A stretch of DNA of 14,028 nt. Source: Bacteroidota bacterium (lineage in GTDB: Bacteria; Bacteroidota; Bacteroidia; Bacteroidales; VadinHA17). The stretch's first letter is position 1. Every line of letters starts with the position of its first letter. The stretch spans positions 1 through 14,028 of the forward strand of contig JAUWPX010000007.1 of NCBI GenBank assembly GCA_030611395.1. Direction: 5' to 3'. Shown one piece after another: positions 7,040 to 12,561 of this stretch. The translations under genes and the position numbers were made by a program. A model generated the notes under the pieces. It made no database searches. It worked only from the letters and a program-made list of their open reading frames with translations, and was not told the DNA's origin.

Positions 7040-7564
7040 CTACTTCTCTTTTTCTTCGAGCTTCTCTAAGTGTTCCATTCCTGTACCCTCCATTGAAGAA
7101 GCAAGTTTGGAAATATGTTTCAAATCGATATTCCCTGTAATGCTTATGAGGGCATTATTATCTTTCCCTCCTACAACAAGAAGAAGTTCAGTAATTATTC
7201 CATTCTTTTCTTTTACCATAAACTTAACATCCTGGTCCTTCTCTTTAACAACAAGTAATTCCTCATATTCATCAATAGGTAATTCATCCATAATTTCTTC
7301 ATAGAAATTAAGGTTGTTCTCATTGATGAATTCACTATCTGAGGCAAGGATTTTGATAGTTTCAAGCTTATTAATCAGTTCATCAACATCAGGATCATCC
7401 AGGTCCATTTCTCTAACCATTTTAAAAAGATTCTTAGAAATATACACCGTCGTAAACCCATCTTTTTCCGCATATTTTTCAAATAGTTTAGTTACACTCG
7501 GATGCTGTGAAAAACCCAACAGCGGAAAAACAAAAACCAAATGAATTAAACTTAACTTTTTCAT
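7040..7564 (-). CDS. DUF4252-type secreted protein, first gene of the block
   Basis: Function unknown. The 174-residue product has a signal peptide (MKKLSLIHLVFVFPLLGFSQ, cleavage near residue 19-20) and a compact acidic mature domain. That domain starts HPSVTKLFEKYAEKDGFTTVY and includes IDEYEELLVVKEKDQD, TELLLVVGGKDNNALISI and IDLKHISKLASSM. It matches the product of 5380-5913 almost segment for segment, so the two arose by duplication. It leads the sigma/anti-sigma transcription unit, an order that would make it both upstream neighbour and possible target of the sigma factor. No TAnnTTTG promoter is visible upstream; a loose ECF-like pair (TGTAAT, 16 bases, CGTC on the minus strand, 7612-7637) is noted in the findings. 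The start ATG at 7564 is well placed. Confidence 0.8.
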   Translation of the reverse strand: MKKLSLIHLVFVFPLLGFSQHPSVTKLFEKYAEKDGFTTVYISKNLFKMVREMDLDDPDVDELINKLETIKILASDSEFINENNLNFYEEIMDELPIDEYEELLVVKEKDQDVKFMVKEKNGIITELLLVVGGKDNNALISITGNIDLKHISKLASSMEGTGMEHLEKLEEKEK

Positions 7565-7650
7565 AATTCATTCATTTAAATTAATAATCTTTATATCATC
7601 TCTGTTAAATAGACGAACCGGGAGGAAATTCATTACATACATAGTAAGAA

Positions 7651-7683
7651 TTCAGTTGACAGTTGGCAAAGAGGCAGTTGGCA
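7651..7683. repeat. Degenerate CAGTTGR repeat cluster
   Basis: CAGTTGA (7653-7659), CAGTTGG (7660-7666) and CAGTTGG (7675-7681) lie in the gap between the thioesterase gene and the DUF4252-type block. The opening TTCAGTTGACAGT differs by only one base from the TTCAGTCGACAGT that opens the cluster at 4635. This suggests one dispersed intergenic repeat family. Confidence 0.5.
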
Positions 7684-7718
7684 AAAAAGCTGGTAGAATT
7701 AATGCTTTAGCCAATTAA

Positions 7719-7752
7719 CCCCTGTGAAATATTGCTTCGCAATTTCACGGGG
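7719..7752. repeat. REP/MITE-like palindrome
   Basis: A 34-base stem-loop: CCCC, GTGAA and ATTGC on the left pair with GCAAT, TTCAC and GGGG on the right around a TTC loop, with a 1-base (T7723) and a 2-base (AT) bulge. AATTAAC occurs directly on both sides (7713-7719 and 7759-7765). There is no U-tract on either strand, so it is not a standard terminator, although it lies about 60 bases after the thioesterase stop codon. It may be a REP-like or miniature mobile element. Confidence 0.55.
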
Positions 7753-7812
7753 CAGGCAAATTAACATACAATTTGAATTAATAAGCAGGAGTTGCCGGTT
7801 GCCCGGAAAAAG

Positions 7813-8223
7813 TTACCGGTTAAAGTAAGGTTTTATTTTTTCAATAAAAACAACCGGTGGGCGGGTAGGTTTTCGGGTATTATTGTTCATAAAAATCAGT
7901 GTTGTATTTCCGGTAACTACAAGCTTTCCGATTTCATTAATAATTTCATAATTAAATAGTATTCTTACTGCAGGCATTACCGGAATAGTGGTTCTTATTG
8001 TTAAAAGATCATCGTAAACGGCCGGATGATGATATTTTATCTGCAATTCAGTGACCGGAAGTATAATTCCGTTATTTTCGATTGACCGGTACGTTAGATT
8101 AAATTCCCGCATCAGGGCAGTACGTCCCACTTCAAAATAAAGCGGATAATTGCCGTAATAAACAACCCCCATCTTATCTGTTTCACCATATCTGACTCTC
8201 ACTTGTGTTTCTGCTGAATACAT
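7813..8223 (-). CDS. Hotdog-fold acyl-CoA thioesterase (4HBT/YbgC type)
   Basis: Small cytoplasmic thioesterase expected to hydrolyse acyl-CoA thioesters; the substrate cannot be read from sequence. The 136-residue product has the family-typical opening VRVRYGETDKMGVVYYGNYPLYFEVGRTALMRE. Its Asp16 in the TDxxGxxxYGNY motif is the catalytic or general-base aspartate of YbgC/4-hydroxybenzoyl-CoA thioesterase relatives. It continues with ITELQIKYHHPAVYDDLLTIRT-like strands. Length is normal for the family. The start is the ATG at 8223; a TTG six codons upstream is less likely. It lies 23 bases after the dehydrogenase gene on the same strand, so the pair is probably one operon, perhaps in lipid or fatty-acyl metabolism. 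Family is secure; substrate unknown. Confidence 0.88.
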   Translation of the reverse strand: MYSAETQVRVRYGETDKMGVVYYGNYPLYFEVGRTALMREFNLTYRSIENNGIILPVTELQIKYHHPAVYDDLLTIRTTIPVMPAVRILFNYEIINEIGKLVVTGNTTLIFMNNNTRKPTRPPVVFIEKIKPYFNR

Positions 8224-8246
8224 AAAATACAGGTTTAACAAACAGG

Positions 8247-9065
8247 TTATTCAAAAGGAGAATTGGGTTCTTTAGCCAGGTGCTTATAAAAAAGTTTGTC
8301 AAGGTACGATGGATACCATTTTTTCATAATTGCTGATCCCTTTCCTACAAAAGTGAGGAGTACCTTTTTTTTCTTTTTTTGTATCCCTTTTAAAATAGCT
8401 TTTGCAACTTCGTCAGGCATCATCATTTTGCCTTCCTTTCGTGGAGACTCACCCTGAAGTGATCCGTTGGCAATAAGAGCAGACCTTCTGACATTCGATG
8501 CCGTGAATCCCGGGATTACCAGCATAACATTAAGGTCTGTTTTTAGGTTTTCAATTCGAAGGGAACTCATAAATCCATGCATTGCATGTTTTGATGCTGA
8601 GTAACCTATTCGTCCCGGCATACCATGAAATCCTGCAACAGAGGATACTCCTATAACAAATCCTTTATTCTTCATAAGATAAGGAAGAGCATACTTAGTG
8701 CAATAAACAGTGCCAAAAAAATTCACCTCCATTAATGTACGAATCACTTTAAGGTCAACATCTTTGAACAAAGCCCTCATAGAAATCCCTGCGTTATTAA
8801 TAAGGATATCAATAGTTTTGAAATGGTTAACAGTTTCTTCAATCAGGTTCCTGCAATCCTGTTCTGAACTCACATCTGTTTTTACAGCAATAACATCTGC
8901 TCCTTTTTCTTCGAGTTCATTAACAATTTTATCAAGTTTTTCTTTATTTCTTGCAGCAAGGACAATTTTTGCTCCCTTTTCTGCCAGGAGTTGTGCAGTA
9001 GCCAAACCAATTCCCGAAGAAGATCCCGTGACAATAACAACTTTGTTTATAAAATAATCCTTCAT
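8247..9065 (-). CDS. Short-chain dehydrogenase/reductase (SDR)
   Basis: NAD(P)-dependent oxidoreductase of the classical SDR family; the substrate is not identifiable. The 272-residue product shows the cofactor motif TGSSSGIG (13-20), an Asp in VKTDVSS, the structural NNAG (90-93), Asn115, and the catalytic Ser142, Tyr155 and Lys159 in SSVAG and YSASKHA. A C-terminal extension (about 240-272, MKKWYPSYLDKLFYKHLAKEP) may mediate membrane or partner contacts. The frame remains open upstream to a TTG at 9146, adding a hydrophobic stretch. I reject that extension because the canonical SDR opening MKDYFINKVVIVTG begins at the ATG at 9065. Also, a TAGCTTTG promoter element lies at 9089-9096, inside the would-be extension. 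It is followed by the thioesterase gene 23 bases later. Confidence 0.92.
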   Translation of the reverse strand: MKDYFINKVVIVTGSSSGIGLATAQLLAEKGAKIVLAARNKEKLDKIVNELEEKGADVIAVKTDVSSEQDCRNLIEETVNHFKTIDILINNAGISMRALFKDVDLKVIRTLMEVNFFGTVYCTKYALPYLMKNKGFVIGVSSVAGFHGMPGRIGYSASKHAMHGFMSSLRIENLKTDLNVMLVIPGFTASNVRRSALIANGSLQGESPRKEGKMMMPDEVAKAILKGIQKKKKKVLLTFVGKGSAIMKKWYPSYLDKLFYKHLAKEPNSPFE

Positions 9066-9088
9066 TTCTTTGTTATTAACTGACAATA

Positions 9089-9096
9089 CAAAGCTA
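9089..9096 (-). promoter_or_regulatory. Candidate SDR-thioesterase promoter, -7 element
   Basis: The minus strand reads TAGCTTTG, an exact TAnnTTTG, about 23 bases before the SDR ATG. No TTTG is seen at the -33 distance. Its position supports the short SDR start over the TTG-extended one. Confidence 0.4.
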
Positions 9097-9139
9097 AAAA
9101 TATTCAGGAAAATAAGTAATAAAAAAACTATATAAACCT

Positions 9140-9170
9140 TTTGCAAATAAGAATAATGATATTACTTTTG
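9140..9170 (+). promoter_or_regulatory. tRNA-Lys promoter, Bacteroidota type
   Basis: TTTG at 9140-9143 is followed after exactly 19 bases by TACTTTTG at 9163-9170. This is a full match to the phylum consensus with the same spacing as the rpsF promoter. Transcription would begin a few bases before the mature tRNA 5' end at 9184. Confidence 0.72.
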
Positions 9171-9183
9171 CGCACAATCTGAT

Positions 9184-9256
9184 GATTCAGTAGCTCAGTT
9201 GGTAGAGCACATCCCTTTTAAGGATGGGGTCCTGGGTTCGAGACCCAGCTGGATCA
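9184..9256 (+). tRNA. tRNA-Lys (anticodon TTT)
   Basis: A full cloverleaf can be drawn over 73 bases. Acceptor stem GATTCAG (9184-9190) pairs with CTGGATC (9249-9255, one G-T wobble). D stem is GCTC/GAGC (9193-9196, 9205-9208) with loop AGTTGGTA. Anticodon stem is CATCC/GGATG (9210-9214, 9222-9226) with loop CTTTTAA, so the anticodon is TTT (9217-9219). The variable loop is GGGTC, and the T stem CTGGG/CCCAG encloses TTCGAGA. The discriminator is A9256. CCA is not encoded; the next bases are CAC. The gene stands alone between its own promoter and terminator, with no integrase or att-like duplication nearby. Confidence 0.97.
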
Positions 9257-9261
9257 CACAT

Positions 9262-9288
9262 AAAGCCCCTGTTTATTTGGGGTTTTTT
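9262..9288 (+). terminator. Rho-independent terminator after tRNA-Lys
   Basis: AAAGCCCC (9262-9269) pairs with GGGGTTTT (9279-9286; one G-T wobble) around a nine-base loop, and six T end at 9288. It lies 5 bases after the tRNA and 24 bases before the oxidoreductase start codon. That gene therefore needs readthrough or a promoter I cannot see. Confidence 0.8.
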
Positions 9289-9312
9289 GCTATTAACTCA
9301 AATCGCTAAAAA

Positions 9313-10431
9313 ATGGATGCCGAAGTTACAGTCATTGGTGCCGGTGTAATTGGACTGGCTGTATCTGCAGCTTTGTCCGGTTGCAAAGGACCAGTGTTTG
9401 TTATTGAGCGTAACCATACATTCGGGCAGGAAACCAGCAGCAGGAACAGTGAAGTGGTACATTCTGGTATTTATTACCTACCAGGATCACTTAAAGGGAC
9501 GTTGTGTCTGGAAGGAAAAGAGAAGATATATGCCTATTGTAACAAAAATGATATCCCATACCGGAAGTGTGGAAAACTAATTGTAGCTACAAAAACAGGG
9601 GAAGAACAAAAACTATTTGAAATTCTAAAAAGGTCACAGAGCAATGGAGTCACAGATGGAAGGATAATTGAACAGGATGAAGTAGCAGAAATTGAACCAA
9701 ATATAAAAACAACCAGGGCATTATATTTTCCCACATCAGGAATCGTTGATTCTCATCGTCTGATGAAACAGCTTGAAGCAGATTCGGTTATTGGCGGTTC
9801 GCAAATGGTTTACGGAGCTGAGATTGTTGGTATAAAAAAAGATAAAGATGGTTACCACGTTGATATGATTGATGCTGATAAACAAAAATTTGATTTCTCA
9901 ACAAAAAAAATCGTGAATGCTGCTGGACTTAATGCCGGTAAAATTTCAGGATACCCTGGTATTAATGATCCGGATTACAGGGTATATTACTGGAAGGGTG
10001 AATATTTTGGAGTGGGAAATGGTAAGAACAAATATGTAAATAGTTTGGTATATCCTGTTCCTGAGCAAAATACAGTTGGTTTGGGAATTCATACCACGGT
10101 TGATCTGGGTGGCGGATTAAAACTCGGACCTAATGCAATTTGGCTCCCTGATGATAAGCCTGATCTAAAAGTTGATCCTGCGCATTCAGTTATATTTTAT
10201 AATACAGTAAAACATTTTCTTCCTTTTCTCGAGTTAGATGATCTGACACCTGATCAGGCCGGAATCCGTACAAAGCTCCAAAAGCCCGGTGATCCTGTAA
10301 GGGATTTTATTATAAACGAGGAGAGCAACAGGAACCTTCCGGGATTTGTAAATCTGTTGGGCATTGAATCTCCCGGACTCACTGCATGCCTTGCTATTGC
10401 TGACTATGTTAAAGATTTACTGAAATTATAA
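9313..10431 (+). CDS. FAD-dependent oxidoreductase, L-2-hydroxyglutarate oxidase (LhgO/L2HGDH) type
   Basis: Predicted flavoprotein of the DAO/glycine oxidase superfamily. Its closest recognisable relatives oxidise L-2-hydroxyglutarate to 2-oxoglutarate. The 372-residue product opens with the Rossmann motif GAGVIG (9-14) and Glu32, which should bind the adenosine ribose. SSRNSEVVHSGIYYLPGSLK (42-61) and CGKLIVAT closely follow the LhgO pattern. FPTSGIVDS comes next, and a C-terminal FAD-contacting segment contains LLGIESPGLTACLAIADYV. It is about 50 residues shorter than E. coli LhgO (422), as are many proteins of this subgroup, so substrate identity is tentative. The start ATG at 9313 immediately precedes the FAD motif. 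No SD is seen. A 2-hydroxyglutarate-removing role would pair naturally with Icd, but there is no operon link. Confidence 0.88.
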   Translation: MDAEVTVIGAGVIGLAVSAALSGCKGPVFVIERNHTFGQETSSRNSEVVHSGIYYLPGSLKGTLCLEGKEKIYAYCNKNDIPYRKCGKLIVATKTGEEQKLFEILKRSQSNGVTDGRIIEQDEVAEIEPNIKTTRALYFPTSGIVDSHRLMKQLEADSVIGGSQMVYGAEIVGIKKDKDGYHVDMIDADKQKFDFSTKKIVNAAGLNAGKISGYPGINDPDYRVYYWKGEYFGVGNGKNKYVNSLVYPVPEQNTVGLGIHTTVDLGGGLKLGPNAIWLPDDKPDLKVDPAHSVIFYNTVKHFLPFLELDDLTPDQAGIRTKLQKPGDPVRDFIINEESNRNLPGFVNLLGIESPGLTACLAIADYVKDLLKL

Positions 10432-10444
10432 GGCTCTGCCGTAA

Positions 10445-10490
10445 CTATTCCCTTTACTCCCTCTATTCCCTTTACTCCCTCTATTCCCTT
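10445..10490. repeat. Tandem 18-base repeat
   Basis: CTATTCCCTTTACTCCCT occurs twice perfectly (10445-10462 and 10463-10480), followed by a 10-base partial third copy (10481-10490). Each unit is itself a pair of related 9-mers (CTATTCCCT, TTACTCCCT). The array fills the 57-base convergent gap between the oxidoreductase and repressor genes and its last bases run into the repressor stop codon. Confidence 0.8.
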
Positions 10491-11289
10491 ATTCCTTCAA
10501 ACGTAACTTAAGATTTTCAAGGTCCTTCTTTAATCCTGCTACAGTTGACATAAGGTGGCTTTCAGGGATCATTGGATCAGGAACTTCATTGCTTATATAA
10601 TTAACAAATTTCCATATTTCTTTCACATCGTTAATATGAACATCATATGGCTCGTAAATGGGGTTTAATGAGTATAACCTCAAAACTTGTCTTTCCTTTA
10701 CCAAATCCTCAATAACTTTAAATACGATCCCGTCATCCATGGTAAAAACTATGTATGCATGCCCGCTGGCAATATCCTTCCAGTTCTGCACATATTCCCC
10801 GGTAACCCATGAGCCATCAGGGATAGGCAACATTGAATCTCCTTTTAAATGAAATGTTCTGTACTTACGTTCGCGCGAGAGAAAGGGTAGCTTAAATGTA
10901 GGTAACTCCGAGATAAATTCAGGATCGGCATAACCTGTCCGGTATCCTGCTTTGGCTTTTTCAGGTACAAGCTCAATATTCTCATTGTCTTCAGTATCTA
11001 CCGTTGTAGCCAGTACCCGTAACTTGCTTCCTTTAATATATACATCATATCCACTCTCTAGTTGCCTTAACTGGCTCTCAGATAGCTCATTGAGATTTAT
11101 CCTGATAAGAGTGTCAATTGATATATTAAAAAATTTGGAGAAAACCAGCAGGGTAGTAATATTGGGATATGCAACCCCATTTTCATAACCACTAAGAGTT
11201 GAACGTTTCATATTCAGGGCATGAGAAACGTCATCCTGCGTACGTCCACGCCGTTTTCTTAAAAATTTAATATTTGTATTAAAATGCAT
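10489..11289 (-). CDS. LexA-like transcriptional repressor (XRE HTH + S24 self-cleaving domain)
   Basis: Predicted damage-responsive repressor. The 266-residue product has an XRE-type HTH (about 8-62: TQDDVSHALNMKRSTLSGYENG), a linker, and an S24/LexA-type domain. That domain keeps the scissile Ala114-Gly115 (KAKAGY), the nucleophile Ser152 in GDSMLP, and the general base Lys191 in VFKVIEDL. The whole self-cleavage apparatus therefore appears intact. A tail of about 35 residues after the S24 core ends in a leucine-rich helix (about 246-266) that may form a coiled coil. The start is the ATG at 11289; the TTG at 11307 is less likely. It is divergent from dinB across two operator-like palindromes, implying autoregulation and control of the polymerase genes. 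It differs from canonical LexA in having an XRE rather than a winged-helix DNA-binding domain. UmuD is excluded by the HTH. Confidence 0.9.
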   Translation of the reverse strand: MHFNTNIKFLRKRRGRTQDDVSHALNMKRSTLSGYENGVAYPNITTLLVFSKFFNISIDTLIRINLNELSESQLRQLESGYDVYIKGSKLRVLATTVDTEDNENIELVPEKAKAGYRTGYADPEFISELPTFKLPFLSRERKYRTFHLKGDSMLPIPDGSWVTGEYVQNWKDIASGHAYIVFTMDDGIVFKVIEDLVKERQVLRLYSLNPIYEPYDVHINDVKEIWKFVNYISNEVPDPMIPESHLMSTVAGLKKDLENLKLRLKE

Positions 11290-11320
11290 GGTGATTTTTT
11301 TTTGCAATGTAATAAAAAAA

Positions 11321-11335
11321 GATTATATTATAATC
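11321..11335. promoter_or_regulatory. Operator-like palindrome O1
   Basis: GATTATATTATAATC is a perfect 15-base palindrome about a central T (7-base arms), 31 bases upstream of the repressor ATG. It is a strong candidate binding site for the S24 repressor. Confidence 0.6.
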
Positions 11336-11343
11336 AAAAAAAT

Positions 11344-11358
11344 GATTATATTCTAATC
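11344..11358. promoter_or_regulatory. Operator-like palindrome O2
   Basis: GATTATATTCTAATC repeats O1 with one changed base, 23 bases further on centre to centre, on the dinB side. A further GATTA half-site starts at 11366, 22 bases after the O2 start, so GATTA half-sites recur at 11321, 11344 and 11366, about every two helical turns. Confidence 0.6.
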
Positions 11359-11409
11359 AAAAATAGATTAAAGGATTGACAAATACAAATTTTTGTGAAT
11401 ATTTTTTAT

Positions 11410-12561
11410 ATGGGAACAGGAAGCAGAAATATTGTGCATTTTGACCTTGATACTTTTTTTGTATCGGTAGAGAGGTTGAAGAACAGTAAATTACAGGGAA
11501 AGCCCGTGGTTATAGGAGGTGCTTCAGATCGTGGTGTGGTTGCCAGTTGCAGCTATGAAGCAAGAGAATTCGGGGTACATTCGGCTATGCCTATGAAGAT
11601 GGTACGTAACCTGTGTCCTGATGCGCTGGTAATTCGTGGTGATATGGAACTCTACAGTAAGTATTCACATATGGTTACAGACATTATTGCAGAAAAAGCG
11701 CCGGTGTACGAAAAAGCTTCAATTGATGAACATTATATTGATATTACGGGAATGGATCGTTTTTTTGGATGTCTGGCGTGGACAAAAGAGCTGCGTAATG
11801 ATATAATAAATAATACCGGGCTTCCTGTTTCATTCGGATTGTCAGTAAACAAGACTGTTTCTAAGATCGCTGCCGGAGAAGCTAAGCCTAACGGAGAACT
11901 TGAAATACCCGGGGAAAAGGTAAAATCATTCATTTTTCCGCTGTCTATCAGGAAGATACCTATGATAGGAAATAAAACATTTCATCTGTTGCGGTCCATG
12001 GGAGTATCTACCATAGAAACATTAAGCAGCATACCTGTAGATATGATGGAACGTCTGCTTGGAAAAAACGGGATTGTCATCTGGAAAAAAGCCAATGGTG
12101 TTGATATAACACCTGTAATCCGTTACTCCGAACGAAAATCTATAAGTACAGAGCAGACTTTTGAAAAAGATAGTACCGATATTCTCAAGCTGAATCAGAT
12201 ACTGATAGCTATGGTAGAAAAAATCACATATGAACTGAGGAAAAAGCAAAAACTCACATCATGCGTAACAGTGAAGATCAGATACTCGAATTTCGACACA
12301 CATACTTTGCAGAAAAGAATATCATATACTTCATTCGATCATGTACTGATAGAAATTGCCAGGGAATTATTCGGCAGATTGTACTATCGCAGAATGCTGA
12401 TACGCCTGATTGGTGTGCGTTTCAGCCACCTGGTAAATGGAGTGCAGCAACTTAATATGTTCGAAGATACACCGGAAATGATAAGTCTCTACCTGGCTAT
12501 GGATAAACTGCGTAACAGGTTTGGGAAATATGCAATAAGGAGAGCTGTAAATGTACCTTAA
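11410..12561 (+). CDS. dinB: Y-family DNA polymerase (Pol IV type)
   Basis: Translesion DNA polymerase without proofreading. The 383-residue product carries the metal-binding Asp12 in HFDLDTFFVSVE, with Phe17 at the steric-gate position. Asp106-Glu107 lie in KASIDEHYID, so all three catalytic acids are present, unlike the inactive ImuB proteins. Thumb and little-finger regions follow, then QLNMF at 347-351, a good beta-clamp binding motif. A further 27 residues end in RNRFGKYAIRRA. The start is taken as the ATG at 11410; the frame extends five codons to a GTG at 11395. The stop overlaps the next polymerase gene by 11 bases. No clean TAnnTTTG promoter is visible, only AATTTTTG at 11388-11395. 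Control by the divergent S24 repressor is inferred from the palindromes. Confidence 0.95.
   Translation: MGTGSRNIVHFDLDTFFVSVERLKNSKLQGKPVVIGGASDRGVVASCSYEAREFGVHSAMPMKMVRNLCPDALVIRGDMELYSKYSHMVTDIIAEKAPVYEKASIDEHYIDITGMDRFFGCLAWTKELRNDIINNTGLPVSFGLSVNKTVSKIAAGEAKPNGELEIPGEKVKSFIFPLSIRKIPMIGNKTFHLLRSMGVSTIETLSSIPVDMMERLLGKNGIVIWKKANGVDITPVIRYSERKSISTEQTFEKDSTDILKLNQILIAMVEKITYELRKKQKLTSCVTVKIRYSNFDTHTLQKRISYTSFDHVLIEIARELFGRLYYRRMLIRLIGVRFSHLVNGVQQLNMFEDTPEMISLYLAMDKLRNRFGKYAIRRAVNVP
12537..12542 (+). promoter_or_regulatory. Shine-Dalgarno-like site for the DnaE-type gene
   Basis: AAGGAG lies 8 bases before the ATG at 12551, inside the end of dinB. Together with the 11-base gene overlap it supports this start and coupled translation of the two polymerases. 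Confidence 0.5.

Noticed and set aside
7719..7752. Palindrome as the terminator of the SDR-thioesterase operon
   Set aside because: There is no U-tract on the minus strand, and the stem is followed by mixed sequence.
9066..9146. Upstream TTG-initiated extension of the SDR adding a hydrophobic N-terminus
   Set aside because: The canonical SDR opening begins at the ATG at 9065, a TAGCTTTG promoter element lies inside the extension, and the extra sequence looks like translated AT-rich leader.
9184..9256. tRNA-Lys as an integration site for a mobile element
   Set aside because: There is no integrase gene and no duplicated tRNA 3' end in the window.
10445..10490. CRISPR-like array
   Set aside because: The repeats are directly adjacent with no spacers, and there are no cas genes.
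11290..11307. TTG start giving the S24 repressor six extra residues
   Set aside because: The ATG at 11289 gives the usual short N-terminus before the HTH, and TTG starts are less likely.
11410..12561. Y-family gene as imuB
   Set aside because: ImuB proteins lack the catalytic acids; here Asp12, Asp106 and Glu107 are all present.
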